Of a stretch of DNA of 64,000 nt, positions 7,678-17,900 are shown one piece after another (position 1 is the stretch's first letter; the number at the start of each line of letters is the position of its first letter). Position numbers and translations under genes: made by a program. Source of the stretch: CATQHQ01 sp965243805 (GTDB lineage: Bacteria; Gemmatimonadota; Gemmatimonadetes; Longimicrobiales; Gaopeijiaceae); assembly GCA_965243805.1 (NCBI GenBank), contig OZ251577.1:1550001-1614000 (forward strand). The letters are read 5' to 3'. The notes under the pieces were generated by a model. It did no database searches. It was not told the origin of the DNA and saw only the letters and a list, made by a program, of their open reading frames with translations.

Positions 7678-10596
7678 ATGCCACGAACAGGGTTCGGAAG
7701 CGCCTCGCGAACGGCGGGGCTCGGCGCGGTTCTCGCTTTCGTCCTGGCCGGGACGGGGAGCGAGGTCGCAGCCCAAACGGCGACGGTAACCGGAAACGTC
7801 CGGAACGCCGTCAGCCTCGCACCGCTCCCCGGCGCCCAGCTGTCGATCGTGGGCACCGACCTGGGCGGACTGGCCAACAACACGGGCCAGTACCTGATCC
7901 TCAACGTGCCGGCGGGCGAGCACACGTTGAGGGTCGACCTCATCGGGTACGGCAGCGAGGAGATCACGATCACGGTTCCAGAGGTAGGCGGCGTCCTGGC
8001 GGACTTCGCCATGCGGGAGGAGGCGCTGGCCCTTGAAGGCGTGGTGGTCACCGGCACCGCCGGCCAAGCGCGGCGCCGGGAGGTCGGCAACGCCATCAGC
8101 GCGATCAACGCCACCGACATCGAGCTCACCGCCGTCACCGACATGGGCGACGTGCTCCAAGGGCGCACCACCGGCATCCAGGTCAACGACCACAGCGGCC
8201 AGGTGGGCGCCGCCAGCCAGATCCGCCTCCGGGGCAACAACTCCATGACCCAGGGGAACAACCCGCTGATCTATGTGGACGGGGTGCGGATCGAGAGCAA
8301 CGCCATCGGCTCCGACGACGAAGGCGCCCAGACGCCCAGCGCGCTGGACATGATCAACCCGGCCGACATCGAGACGATGGAGGTGATCAAGGGCCCGGCG
8401 GCCACGACCCTCTACGGCACCGAAGCCTCCGGGGGCGTGATCCAGATCTTCACCAAGCGGGGCGTGCCGGGAGCACCGGCCTGGAGGCTCTCTGTGGAAC
8501 AGGGCGTGAGCGTCATGCCCCACCAGGGACCGCCCTCGGATGTGAATCCGTCCGGCCTGCTCCTCAACACCTGCCGCGACCCGAACATCCTCAACCACGT
8601 CACGGGCGAGCAGGGAGTCGACGAACCCGGCTGCCCCGCCAGCAACAGCTGGTTCCGCAACGCTCATCACCAAGTCTACAGCCTGAGCGTGCGGGGCGGC
8701 GGCGAGACGGCGACCTACTTCGTGTCTGGGCAGTACGGCGACCGGCAGGGCGTGGTAGACCCGCAGGGCGCGGACAACTACAACGTCCGAGCCAACGTCT
8801 CCTTCCAGCCGCTGAAGGGCCTGGACATCCGCCTCAACAGCCACTACGCCCGCAGAAACATCACGTGGATTCCCAACGGCAACAACGCGTCGGGTCTCTA
8901 CCTGAACGTGCTTCGGGGCCCAAGGGGGTACACGCCCGGCAACGACGACTCCCTCGTGCTGGAGAACGACATCTTCACCCACCTCGACCAGTACATCACG
9001 GGCTTGTCCGTCAACTGGTCGCCGACGCCGGACTTCACGCATCGGATGAACGTGGGGCTCGACTATACATCCTCGGACTTCATCGACTTCAAGGGCTGGG
9101 GCTTCTACGAAGAGGCAACGGGCGACCGGGAGATCGACCAGCAGGTGGACCGGAACCTGACCTTCGATTACAGCGGCACGTTCAGCTACAGTCCGTTCGA
9201 GATGTTCTCGTCCAGCTTCTCGTGGGGCGGGCAGGTCTACGAAGAGTTCAACTACGTCCTCAACGGCTTCGACGAGCTCTTTGCCGGGCCAGGCGAACAG
9301 GTCCTGGGCGACGGCAACAACCCACGAGTGTTCGAGGGCCGAGTCACCCAACGCAGCGGCGGCTTCTTCTTCCAGGAGGTCCTGGGGTTCCAGGACAAGC
9401 TGTTCCTGACCGGCGGCGTGCGCTGGGACGGCTTCAGCACCTTCGGCGAAGGCTTCGGCCTGGCTGCGTATCCGAAGCTGCAGGCGTCGTATCTGATCTC
9501 GGAGGAGAACTTCTTCTCGTCGTCGTTGGAGTGGGTCGACTCCTTCAAGCTTCGAGCGGCGTGGGGACGGTCGGGGAAGGCTCCCGGCGCCTTCGACGCC
9601 AAGCGAACCTACGAGGCTACCTCCGCCGACGAGCAGATCCCGGCCGTGATCATCGCCAACTTGGGGAACGCCGACTTGGGTCCCGAGATCTCGGAGGAGC
9701 TGGAGTATGGATTTGACGCCTCCTTCCTCGACGGAAGAGTGTCGGTCGAGTTCACAATGTTCGACCAGACGACCAAGGAAGCGTTGATCGGCGTCCAGGA
9801 AGCTCCGTCCGGCGGCACTGAAGAGTCCACTTGGTACAACCTGGGAGAGGTGGAGAACTGGGGAAGCGAGACAGTCCTGCACTTTATTCCCGTGCGGACG
9901 GACAACGTGGAGTGGGACTTTGGGATCAACTACACGACCAACGACAGCGAGATCACGGACCTGGGTCCTCTTGAAGACCTGGGAACCACGCGACAGTTGG
10001 GCTATCCCCTGTGGATCCAGTGGGACGACATCCTTCAGAACCCCAACGCCGTGGGCGAGCTTCCCGAGTACGAGAAGGGGTACATCGGCAACTTGTTCCC
10101 CACGTCGACCCTAGGGATCAACACGCGGCTGACGCTCTGGCACGACCTTACGCTCGACGTTGTGGGGGAAGGCCAGTACGGGATGGTGAGACCGATCGGC
10201 ATCGCCTACCAGAACGTCCGCAGGCGGGTCTGGCCCGGCTCTGGTTGCCCGGCCATTCAGGAGCAGTGGTACGGGGGCGGCGACCGCTCGACCCTCACCG
10301 CCGCCGAGGTGGCTCGGTGCATTGGGCCGTACTCGGATCAGGGCGTGTGGACCGACGCGGCCGACTTCTTCAAGATTCGTTCGGCGTCCCTCACCTACAG
10401 GTTGCCGGAAGGGTTGGTGCCAGGCACCAGAAGCGCCCAGATCGGGATATCCGGGAAGAACCTCTGGACGTCCACCGACTACAGGGGCCTGGACCCGGAG
10501 GCCAACGACAACGGTGCTGGCGACTCGACGCCTAACGAGTACTACAACATGGCGCCGCCGCGCACGTTTATCCTCAACTTTTCCATCAACTTCTGA
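7678..10596 (+). CDS. SusC/RagA-type TonB-dependent receptor, copy 1
   Basis: This 972-residue outer-membrane protein has a signal peptide ending near EVAAQ, a carboxypeptidase-regulatory-like domain (about 35-115), a plug domain (about 120-260, with GVVVTGTAG, IRLRGNNS, PLIYVDGVRI and TLYGTEASGGVIQIFTKRG) and a long C-terminal beta-barrel ending in aromatic FSINF. SusC-type receptors import oligomers using TonB energy with a SusD lipoprotein as lid, and a SusD gene follows at once. The ATG at 7678 has a strong AAGGAGG five bases upstream. It is a clear paralog of the receptor at 14902. The substrate cannot be predicted from sequence. Confidence 0.93.
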   Translation: MPRTGFGSASRTAGLGAVLAFVLAGTGSEVAAQTATVTGNVRNAVSLAPLPGAQLSIVGTDLGGLANNTGQYLILNVPAGEHTLRVDLIGYGSEEITITVPEVGGVLADFAMREEALALEGVVVTGTAGQARRREVGNAISAINATDIELTAVTDMGDVLQGRTTGIQVNDHSGQVGAASQIRLRGNNSMTQGNNPLIYVDGVRIESNAIGSDDEGAQTPSALDMINPADIETMEVIKGPAATTLYGTEASGGVIQIFTKRGVPGAPAWRLSVEQGVSVMPHQGPPSDVNPSGLLLNTCRDPNILNHVTGEQGVDEPGCPASNSWFRNAHHQVYSLSVRGGGETATYFVSGQYGDRQGVVDPQGADNYNVRANVSFQPLKGLDIRLNSHYARRNITWIPNGNNASGLYLNVLRGPRGYTPGNDDSLVLENDIFTHLDQYITGLSVNWSPTPDFTHRMNVGLDYTSSDFIDFKGWGFYEEATGDREIDQQVDRNLTFDYSGTFSYSPFEMFSSSFSWGGQVYEEFNYVLNGFDELFAGPGEQVLGDGNNPRVFEGRVTQRSGGFFFQEVLGFQDKLFLTGGVRWDGFSTFGEGFGLAAYPKLQASYLISEENFFSSSLEWVDSFKLRAAWGRSGKAPGAFDAKRTYEATSADEQIPAVIIANLGNADLGPEISEELEYGFDASFLDGRVSVEFTMFDQTTKEALIGVQEAPSGGTEESTWYNLGEVENWGSETVLHFIPVRTDNVEWDFGINYTTNDSEITDLGPLEDLGTTRQLGYPLWIQWDDILQNPNAVGELPEYEKGYIGNLFPTSTLGINTRLTLWHDLTLDVVGEGQYGMVRPIGIAYQNVRRRVWPGSGCPAIQEQWYGGGDRSTLTAAEVARCIGPYSDQGVWTDAADFFKIRSASLTYRLPEGLVPGTRSAQIGISGKNLWTSTDYRGLDPEANDNGAGDSTPNEYYNMAPPRTFILNFSINF

Positions 10597-10610
10597 TGAG
10601 GAGGACGCAG

Positions 10611-11963
10611 ATGACATCGATCAACCGGAAGACGAGGCTCGGGCTGGCTTCGACGATCGCGGCGGTCGGCGCTCTCCTCCTCTCGGCGTGCGACCTGGAG
10701 GTGCTCAACCCCGGCCGCATCCTGGACGAGGACCTGAACACGGAAGAGCTGATGCCGATCGTCGTCGCCGGCGCGTCGGCGGAGTTCAACGACGTGGTGG
10801 ACGACTACTCCTTCGACATCGCCCGCCTCACCGACGACCTGGCCGGCACCGGCAGCTACTTCACCACCGGGAAGTACCGGCGAGGCGTCATGGACAACGA
10901 AGACGGCGACGTGGAGACCGCCTGGGAGCAGGCTCACGAAGCCGCCTGGGCCGCCGGGGGAGCCTGGGAGAGGCTTCAGAACGTCTTGGAGGGAGGCGCC
11001 AACTCCTTCGACGGGGCGGCTCGGCTCTTCGTTTTCATGGGCTTGGCCCACCAGATGCTGGGCGAGAACTTCTGCGACGTGACCTACGACATCGGCCCGT
11101 TGCAGCCCCGGACCGCGGCCTTCGACAGCGCCATCGTCGCCTTCGGACAAGCGGTGTCGATAGGAAACGCCGCGGGCGCCACCGACTTCGTGATGGCAGC
11201 CCACGGGGGGACCGCACGGGCCCAGGCGGCGCTCGGCAACTGGAGCGCGGCGGTCCAGTCCGCGTCGATGGTGCCTACGGACTTCGTCTACAGCGCGATC
11301 TACCACCTGACGGCAAACAGCAACGTGATCTGGAATGAGTCCTGGGGCAGGGCGGAAGTCGGCGTCTGGGCCACGCCGGCCCAGTCCGTGTACGACGGCG
11401 ACCCCCGCGCGCCGTACACGATCTGCGGCCAGTGGAACGACACCAACCGGCCTCCCGACCCCGACATGGGCGTTACGCGCACCGGTACCTGCACGGGCCA
11501 GGGCAGCGGCGCTCACCAGGGCGCCGACGGACTCACGGCCCACTACCGACAGGACAAGTACGACGAAGCGGGCTCCGACATCGCCGTCGTCAAGGGAACG
11601 GAGATGCGCCTGATCGAGGCGGAAGCGGCGCTGGTGTCCAACGACCTGGCCACCTTCACCGCCAAGATCAACGAGCTGCGCGCCCACTTGGACCTGGACC
11701 CCATCGAGCAGCCCGCCAGCGCGGGCGCGCTCGAGTTCCCCAACGCGGGGGACGACGCCTGGTCGATCCTCGACCGGGAGCGCTACCTGACCATGTGGAT
11801 GGAAGGGCGGCGGCTCTGGGACCTGGAGCGCTGGGACCATCCCTTCCTGAACGGCGGAACGCTGATCGGACCCGGCGCCACGCCGCGCATCTCCTGCATG
11901 CCGATCCCCGAGATCGAATGCACCCTCAACCCGGAGATTCAGAACTCGTCGGTCTGCACGTAG
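10611..11963 (+). CDS. SusD/RagB-type surface lipoprotein, copy 1
   Basis: The 450-residue product has a lipoprotein signal with lipobox LLSAC, then NPGRILDEDLNT and a helical body of TPR type. Its C-terminal half carries the usual SusD features KGTEMRLIEAEAAL, KINELRAHL and ERYLTMWMEGRRLWDLERW. It would form the lid of the SusC receptor encoded immediately upstream and help capture substrate. The ATG at 10611 is preferred to the overlapping ATG at 10596 because GAGGAGG lies six bases before it. A strong terminator-like hairpin follows the gene at 12006. Confidence 0.92.
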   Translation: MTSINRKTRLGLASTIAAVGALLLSACDLEVLNPGRILDEDLNTEELMPIVVAGASAEFNDVVDDYSFDIARLTDDLAGTGSYFTTGKYRRGVMDNEDGDVETAWEQAHEAAWAAGGAWERLQNVLEGGANSFDGAARLFVFMGLAHQMLGENFCDVTYDIGPLQPRTAAFDSAIVAFGQAVSIGNAAGATDFVMAAHGGTARAQAALGNWSAAVQSASMVPTDFVYSAIYHLTANSNVIWNESWGRAEVGVWATPAQSVYDGDPRAPYTICGQWNDTNRPPDPDMGVTRTGTCTGQGSGAHQGADGLTAHYRQDKYDEAGSDIAVVKGTEMRLIEAEAALVSNDLATFTAKINELRAHLDLDPIEQPASAGALEFPNAGDDAWSILDRERYLTMWMEGRRLWDLERWDHPFLNGGTLIGPGATPRISCMPIPEIECTLNPEIQNSSVCT

Positions 11964-12005
11964 ACGCGCAGGCCGCATAGCCGTCTCGCTGCCAGGCGAG
12001 ACAGG

Positions 12006-12044
12006 AACGCCCCCGCCGGGGTTCGTGCTCCGGCGGGGGCGTTT
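12006..12044 (+). terminator. strong 14 bp hairpin after the first SusD gene
   Basis: A perfect 14 bp inverted repeat (12006-12019 pairs with 12030-12043) encloses a 10-base loop and is followed by a short T run in GTTTG. Position and structure fit a rho-independent terminator for the SusC/SusD unit, though the T tract is weak. Confidence 0.8.
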
Positions 12045-12066
12045 GCCAACCAAGGAGGAAGTGACC

Positions 12067-12537
12067 TTGCACCGCTCGGCATCCCCCGTCATTGCCTTCG
12101 TTGCCGCTTTCGTTGCCGCCCTCGCTGTCGCCGGATGCGCCACCTACCGGCCGGCGGTCGTGGAAGAGCTGTCGCCCAGCCAGCGCGTGCGCGTGCGCGT
12201 GGAGCCCGAGACCCTGGCCGACTTGGTAGCCTTCGCGGAGGGGGCGCAGGGTCAGCTGGGCGGCCGGTTCGTGGGGGTGCAGGGCGACTCGGTGGCGTTT
12301 CGGTTCGAGACCCCATCCAGCTACCGGCAGGTCGTCCTGCCTCGCAGCGCAATCCTGGGTCTGGAACGGCGGGAGTCGAGCCCAGCTCGGAGCATTGCCT
12401 TCTCCGCAGCGGTCGTGGGCGGGATCGGCATCCTGGCCTACCTGGGCTTCGAGGGAGGGGAGTCGGGCGACGACTCGCTGCCGCCGGACTCGGAGGCGCT
12501 GGTCCCGCTCTTCGTCTTCACGGCTTGGCCGCGTTAG
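12067..12537 (+). CDS. small lipoprotein of unknown function
   Basis: The 156-residue product starts at TTG 12067, chosen because AAGGAGG (12052-12058) lies eight bases upstream; a GTG at 12061 is too close to it. The lipobox LAVAGC follows a hydrophobic stretch. The rest contains a beta-rich segment (GGRFVGVQGDSVAFRFETP, with RQVVLPRSAI), resembling small domains that respond to local sequence such as YopT-like or bacterial OB-type folds only superficially, and a hydrophobic stretch near residue 115. I do not recognise a family. Its stop codon lies in a terminator hairpin. Confidence 0.7.
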   Translation: MHRSASPVIAFVAAFVAALAVAGCATYRPAVVEELSPSQRVRVRVEPETLADLVAFAEGAQGQLGGRFVGVQGDSVAFRFETPSSYRQVVLPRSAILGLERRESSPARSIAFSAAVVGGIGILAYLGFEGGESGDDSLPPDSEALVPLFVFTAWPR

Positions 12538-12562
12538 CCTTCGGGCTAACGCCACCTTTTTT
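12531..12562 (+). terminator. rho-independent terminator with UUCG loop
   Basis: A 9 bp stem (GCGTTAGCC at 12531-12539 and its complement at 12544-12552) closes on a TTCG tetraloop and is followed by a six-T tract at 12557-12562. The stem includes the TAG stop of the small lipoprotein gene. This is the clearest terminator in the window. Confidence 0.92.
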
Positions 12563-12578
12563 CTGTTCAGGCGCGTCT

Positions 12579-12584
12579 TATATT
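12579..12584 (+). promoter_or_regulatory. -10-like element TATATT upstream of the fic gene
   Basis: TATATT lies in a locally AT-rich stretch between the terminator at 12531 and the GTG start at 12625. No convincing -35 hexamer is seen at the right distance. A transcript starting about seven bases downstream would have a leader of about 34 bases. Confidence 0.5.
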
Positions 12585-12624
12585 AGGATTTCTTCCATGA
12601 TCCGCCCCCGAGGGTGCGCCAACC

Positions 12625-14118
12625 GTGAGAAAACTTCCCGGCCGTCCGACACTGGACCAGCTTCCCGAGGCGTTCGTTTCCCGAACGGAGATCAGCCAAG
12701 CGGTGTCGCGGGCTGTTCGGGCGGGGAAGCTGCGGAAGCTCGGATCGCGCCTCTACACGACGAACCTGACCGACGCGCCGGAGGATGTGGTTCGGCGCAA
12801 CTTGTGGGGGATCGTCGCTGGCTACTTCCCCGGAGCGGTGGTCGCCGACCGCACGGCCTTCGAGATCGGTCCGGGGCCGGACGGCTCAATCTGCCTCGTT
12901 GCCGATCGGGGGCGAACCGTGGAGCTGCCCGGAGCGGTGTTGCGCCCGAGGCGGGGTCCTGGCCCAACCGCGTTGGACCAGCCCTTCATGGACGGCCTCT
13001 ACCTGAGCTCCCGAGCAAGAGCATACCTGGAGAACATGCGGCGCTCGCGAACCGGGGCTTACCTGCCGCGCACTCTCTCCCGCGCACAGATCGAAGAGCG
13101 GCTCGATGCCCTGATCCGCCTGTCGGGGGAGACGGGCGCCAACCGCTTGCGGGACGCCATCCGCACCGTGGCACCGGAGATCGGCCTGCAAGCCGAGGCC
13201 GACGAACTCGATCGCATGATCGGCACGCTGCTGGGGACCCGGGAAGCAATCCTGACGGCACCCGCAGCCTTGGCCCGGCGTCGGGGCCGCCCCTTCGACC
13301 CGCATCGGCTGGAGCTCTTCCACACGCTCCACCGGGAGCTACGGGCTTCGCCGGCGCGGGTCCGTCTGCCGTCCGTCCTGGCCGAGCCTGCTCGTCGCAC
13401 GCTCGCCTTCTACGAGGCGTACTTCTCCAACTTCATCGAGGGCACCGAGTTCGAGGTGGAGGAGGCGGCCGCGCTCGTCTTCGAGGATGTGGTGCCGCCC
13501 AAGCGACCGGCGGACGCGCATGACATCATGGGCACTTGGCGCATCGTCTCCGACCCAGCGGAGATGCGTCGGACGCCAGCCGACTTCAACGCGCTTCTAG
13601 GGCTGTTGCGCGAACACCACCGTGGGATCATGGGTGGTCGCCCGGAGACGAGCCCGGGCCGCTTCAAGACGCAGGAGAACCGGGCCGGGGGCACGGTCTT
13701 CGTCGCGCCGGAGCTGGTCGTCGGAACGCTGGAGCAGGGGTTCGGCCTCTACCGAAGCCTGGAGTGGCCCTTCGAGCGGGCCGCCTTCATGATGTTCCTG
13801 ATCTCGGAAGTTCACCCCTTCGCCGACGGGAACGGGCGGCTGGCTCGGATCATGATGAACGCGGAGCTCTCCGCCGGCGAACAGCCTCGGATTGTCGTCC
13901 CCACGGTCTTTCGGCTGAACTACTTGGCGGGGCTTCGGGCACTGTCGCGAACCGGGCGGGCGGTGCCGCTGATCCAGGTCCTGGAGTACGCCCAACGCTG
14001 GACGGCGGCCGTCCGCTGGCGTTCGGTACCTGAGACGAAGCGCGAACTGGAGGCCTGCAACGCCTTCCTCGACGCCAACGAAGCGGAGGAGATGGGGAAG
14101 CGGCTACGGATGCCCTAG
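12625..14118 (+). CDS. Fic-domain AMPylating protein with AbiEi-like N-terminal domain
   Basis: The 497-residue protein ends in a Fic domain with the full catalytic motif HPFADGNGRLAR (His near residue 397), which transfers AMP or another nucleotide group to target side chains. An SNFIEG sequence at about residues 268-273 fits the inhibitory (S/T)xxxE(G/N) helix placed before the Fic core, so the enzyme is likely self-restrained. The first ~180 residues look like a winged helix plus the antitoxin-like domain of AbiEi (RTEISQAVSRAVRAGKLRKLG, then GIVAGYFPGAVVADRTAFE), suggesting DNA binding or target recognition. It starts at GTG 12625. No separate antitoxin gene adjoins; the downstream gene is convergent with stops overlapping as CTAG. 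Confidence 0.9.
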   Translation: MRKLPGRPTLDQLPEAFVSRTEISQAVSRAVRAGKLRKLGSRLYTTNLTDAPEDVVRRNLWGIVAGYFPGAVVADRTAFEIGPGPDGSICLVADRGRTVELPGAVLRPRRGPGPTALDQPFMDGLYLSSRARAYLENMRRSRTGAYLPRTLSRAQIEERLDALIRLSGETGANRLRDAIRTVAPEIGLQAEADELDRMIGTLLGTREAILTAPAALARRRGRPFDPHRLELFHTLHRELRASPARVRLPSVLAEPARRTLAFYEAYFSNFIEGTEFEVEEAAALVFEDVVPPKRPADAHDIMGTWRIVSDPAEMRRTPADFNALLGLLREHHRGIMGGRPETSPGRFKTQENRAGGTVFVAPELVVGTLEQGFGLYRSLEWPFERAAFMMFLISEVHPFADGNGRLARIMMNAELSAGEQPRIVVPTVFRLNYLAGLRALSRTGRAVPLIQVLEYAQRWTAAVRWRSVPETKRELEACNAFLDANEAEEMGKRLRMP

Positions 14119-14576
14119 TACTCGGCAAGCTCGCAAACCCACCAACCGACGTCATTAGCATCGCCTTCATTGCGCATCCACCACCACCAGCAGGTATATC
14201 CGTCTTCTTCGAGGGCTTCGATACCGCTGTCATCTTGGTCTGGACCACTGCCACCCTGCCCAAGACGAAGTGTATCGCTGGCCCCGTCCTGTGGTACTGG
14301 CCCCAACGCTTGCGACCAGAACCGGATGGCCTGCCGCACCATAACAATCCCTTCGTCGCGTGTCATCCCCCACTCCCGTGCGTAGTCGCTTCCGCCGGGA
14401 CCTTGAAGCAACACCAGGTCGTCCCTTGCCCTCTTCAGCTCCCTGAACTTGTAGGAGCGGGTGATCTCGATGTCCATCTCCACAAGCGCCGGTTCCTCCT
14501 CGGGCACCGAGTTGGGAGCTTCTGAGTCACAGGCCACCAGCACTGTCACGCAAACAACGATCCCACGTGTTCTCAT
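14115..14576 (-). CDS. small tryptophan-rich lipoprotein of unknown function
   Basis: The 153-residue product has a short signal with lipobox LVAC followed by an acidic linker (SVPEEEPALVEMD). A helical basic/acidic centre follows, and the C-terminus contains the unusual run CWWWWMRNEG and a second Cys in WWVCELAEY, so a disulfide between the two cysteines is likely in the periplasm. I do not recognise a family. It is convergent with the fic gene and their stop codons overlap by three bases. Codon use is less GC-biased than the flanking genes in places. Confidence 0.65.
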   Translation of the reverse strand: MRTRGIVVCVTVLVACDSEAPNSVPEEEPALVEMDIEITRSYKFRELKRARDDLVLLQGPGGSDYAREWGMTRDEGIVMVRQAIRFWSQALGPVPQDGASDTLRLGQGGSGPDQDDSGIEALEEDGYTCWWWWMRNEGDANDVGWWVCELAEY

Positions 14577-14901
14577 CGTATTCCTCTCTGGCTGGAGCAG
14601 GCCGGGAGCCTTGCTGGAGCGGGCCGGAAGCCCGCCTTGGACGGGACCTCAACGTAAAGAACCACCCTTGCCCAGGGAGACGCAAGACAGGGAAGGGGGA
14701 CGTAAGACAGGGAGACGCAAGACGCCAGCGACGCGGAGGTGGTGGGGAAGCGGCTGCGGATGCCGGGACCGCCCCGCCCCTCGGCCCTCGGTTGTTGACC
14801 GGACGGCCGGCCCCTGGTATTCTCCAATGGTATGATCTGATTGCGATTTCGTCGTGGGGGCGGTTCGCCCCCCAACCCAACCCCCTGGAACGGGAGAAAA
14901 A
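14577..14901. other. 325 bp intergenic region between divergent lipoprotein and SusC genes
   Basis: No gene is seen here. The region contains diverged tandem repeats at about 14590-14635 (GGCTGGAGC- and GGCCGG-containing units) and at about 14671-14727 (GGGAGACGCAAGAC-type units). A sigma-70-like promoter for the second SusC gene lies near its right end. Confidence 0.7.
14795..14823 (+). promoter_or_regulatory. sigma-70-like promoter for the second SusC/SusD pair
   Basis: TTGACC (14795-14800) and TATTCT (14818-14823) are separated by 17 bases, close to the ideal bacterial vegetative promoter. Transcription would start near 14830, leaving a leader of about 70 bases before the ATG at 14902. 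Confidence 0.6.
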
Positions 14902-17900
14902 ATGTCCGAACCAAGTGTTCGCACAGGGCGCCTTGCGGTGCGCCTGCTGCTCGGCAACGCCCTCGCGGCTGCGCTGGCGGTCGGCGTGCCGTCGCTGGAC
15001 GCCCAGACCGGCACGGTCACCGGGACCGTGCGGAACGCCGTCAACGGCCAAGCCGTGGCCGGCGCCCAGGTCAGCATCGCCGAGCTCAGCATCGGCATCC
15101 TGAGCAACAACGTGGGCCGGTACGTCCTGGTGGGCGTACCCGCCGGAACCCACACCTTGGAGGTCCGCTACATCGGCTACACCACGGAGAGCGTGGAGGT
15201 CACGGTGCCGGAGGGCGGCGCCGCGACGGCCGACTTCGAGCTTCGCTCCGACGCCATCAGCCTGGAGGGCGTGGTGGTGACGGGCACGGCGGGCGCGGCG
15301 CGACGCCGTGAGATCGGCAACTCGATCTCCTCGATCAGCGGCGAGGTCTTCGAGTCCCAGCCGATCGCCCGGGTCGCCGACGCCCTGCAGGGGCGTACCC
15401 TGGGCGCCACGATCCTCAACAACGGCGGCCAGGTCGGCGCCGGAACGACGATCAAGCTGCGCGGCAACAACTCGGTGACCTTCAGCAACTCGCCGCTGGT
15501 CTACGTGGACGGCGTGCGCATTCGGGAGCGCGGGCTGGTTCACGCCGTGGAGGCTAACCAGCAGACCAACCCCTTCGACGACATCAACCCGGCCGACATC
15601 GAGCGGATCGAGGTCATCAAGGGCGCCTCGGCCACAACACTGTACGGCACGGAGGCGTCGGGCGGCGTGATCCAGATCTTCACCAAGCGCGGCGCGGCGG
15701 GAGCCCCTGCGTGGTCGTTCACCATCGACCAGGGGATCAACAACCTGGGCCACATCGGCCCCAGCGCCGACGTGAACCCGACCGGGCTCGGGATGAACAA
15801 CTGCGCCTTCACGGGAGACGGCAACTTCCCGGGCGGCGACTCCCAGTTCCCGTTGGACCCGTCTTGTCCGTCGAGTGGTTCCTGGCTCAAGAACGGCTAC
15901 GTGCAGAACTACAATCTGTCTGTGCGCGGCGGAGCCGAGCGCATGAACTACTTCGTGTCGGCCAAGTGGGGCAACGAAGGCGGCGTGTTCGACACCGGCA
16001 CGAACGAGCTAGGCGACGTCCGGCCCTCGCAGGGGCAGGAGAGCTGGAACTTGCGGGGCAACTTCTCCTTTGCTCCCGCCGAAGGCGTGGACATTCGGCT
16101 CAACAACTACTACACGCACAAGGAAGTCACCTGGGTCCCCGACGGCAACAACGCCGAAGGACTGCTCCTCAACGTCTTCCGCGGCGGTTCGGACTACACC
16201 AACGACGAGGACGGCAAGTTGTTGGAGATGGACATCACGTCCGTGAACGACAACTTCACCAGCGGCGTGAACGTCATCTGGAATGCGGACCACGGCCTCA
16301 GCCACAGGTTCAACACGGGCGTCAGCTTCGTCAGGAACACCTACTTCGAGGAGAAGCCCTGGGGCTACTTCTACGTGCAGCAGGGCGAACGCGAAACGAT
16401 CGAGCGGACCCGTCGGACCCTCACCTTCGACTACAACGGATCGTGGGAACGGGACGTCTTCGGCGTGTCGTCCACCTTCTCGTGGGGTGGACAGATGTAC
16501 AACGACTTCCTTACCGGCACCACCGGAAACGGCCGCGACTTTGCCGGCCCCGGCGACAAGGTGCTCCAGTCCGGCGCCATCACGACCGCTTCGGAGGCGA
16601 ACAGCACGATTACCAGCGGCGGTTTCTTCTTCCAGGAGATGATCGGCATCGCCGACAAGCTCTTCCTGACGGGGGGAGTGCGGATTGACGGGCACTCCAC
16701 CTTTGGATCCGACTTCGGTCTCCAGCCCTACCCCAAGGCGTCGGTGTCGTATGTGATGTCGGACGAGGACTTCTATCCGTCGTCTTTCGGCACCCTCAAG
16801 CTGCGAGGCGCCTACGGAGCTTCCGGCAAGGCTCCGGGCATCTTCTCGGCGGCCAGGACTTGGGGTTCCGTCGCGGGCGACAGCGGGAGGCCCGGCGTGA
16901 CTCCTCTCAACTTGGGGAACCCGGAACTCGGTCCCGAGCGGACGCTTGAATGGGAGGTGGGCTTCGAGGGCTCCACCCTGAACGACCGAATCACCTTCGA
17001 GTACCAGTACTACAACCAGAGCACCGTGGACGCGCTGATCAGAGTGACCCAACTGCCTTCGGCCGGCTTCGTCGGCACCCAGCTTGAGAATGTGGGCGAG
17101 CTCAGCACGACTGGGCACGAGGTGCTGGTCAACGCCAACGTCTTGGGCATGGACAACTTCAGCTGGGACGTGGGCGCGAGCCTGTCCACGAACCGGAGCA
17201 GAGTGCTCGACCTGGGCGGCCTGGAGACGATCAACCTGGGCTGGCGCAACTACGTCAACGCCCCCGTCGAGTGCACCACGGAGTTGGCAAACGGCGCGGA
17301 CTTCGACGGCAACGGCTTCATCGGCCAGGGGTGCACGCCTGGGGAGATGGTGTATTTCCCGCTCCCGGCGTTCTGTCACGACCGAGTGCAGAACCCGGAC
17401 GAGGTGGCCGCGCCCGCTTACGAAGACCAGTGCCTAGGATCCACGACACCGACGCACACGATCGGCTTCAACACGGCCGTCACTCTGGCCAGTCGCGTCA
17501 CCATGGACATGGTGTGGGAGGGCATGGGGGGCCACTGGTTGTCGTCGGGCACAGCGTACCAGAACACGCGCAGGAGGGTCTGGCCGCTCTGCCGGAGCAC
17601 CGCCGACGCCATTGCCGCTGGCGGAAGGGGGAGCCTCACCGCCAGGGAGCGTGCGCTGTGCGATCCGTCAGTGGTGCGCTACGGCATGTGGACGCAGCCA
17701 GCGGACTTCTTCAAGTTGCGTTCGGCGTCGATCAACTTCCGGATACCGGAAGAGTGGCTGCCGGCGCAACTTCGGGCCGCCACGCTTCGGTTGCAGGGCC
17801 GCAACCTCCTCACCTTCACGGACTTCGAGGGCGTGGACCCCGAAGCCTTCGAGGACGGCTCCGCCGAAGTGCTCTTCCGTCAGGAGTACTACAACCTGCC

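Noticed and set aside
7078..9882. A long open frame on the - strand (over 900 codons) opposite the first SusC gene
   Set aside because: It lies fully antisense to a well-supported receptor gene and has the Val/Arg/Asp-rich wording of a GC-rich shadow frame, with no domain or start signal.
11981..12000. Small hairpin GTCTCGC-GCGAGAC as a second terminator after the first SusD gene
   Set aside because: The stem is only seven pairs with no T tract, and the much stronger hairpin at 12006 lies just downstream.
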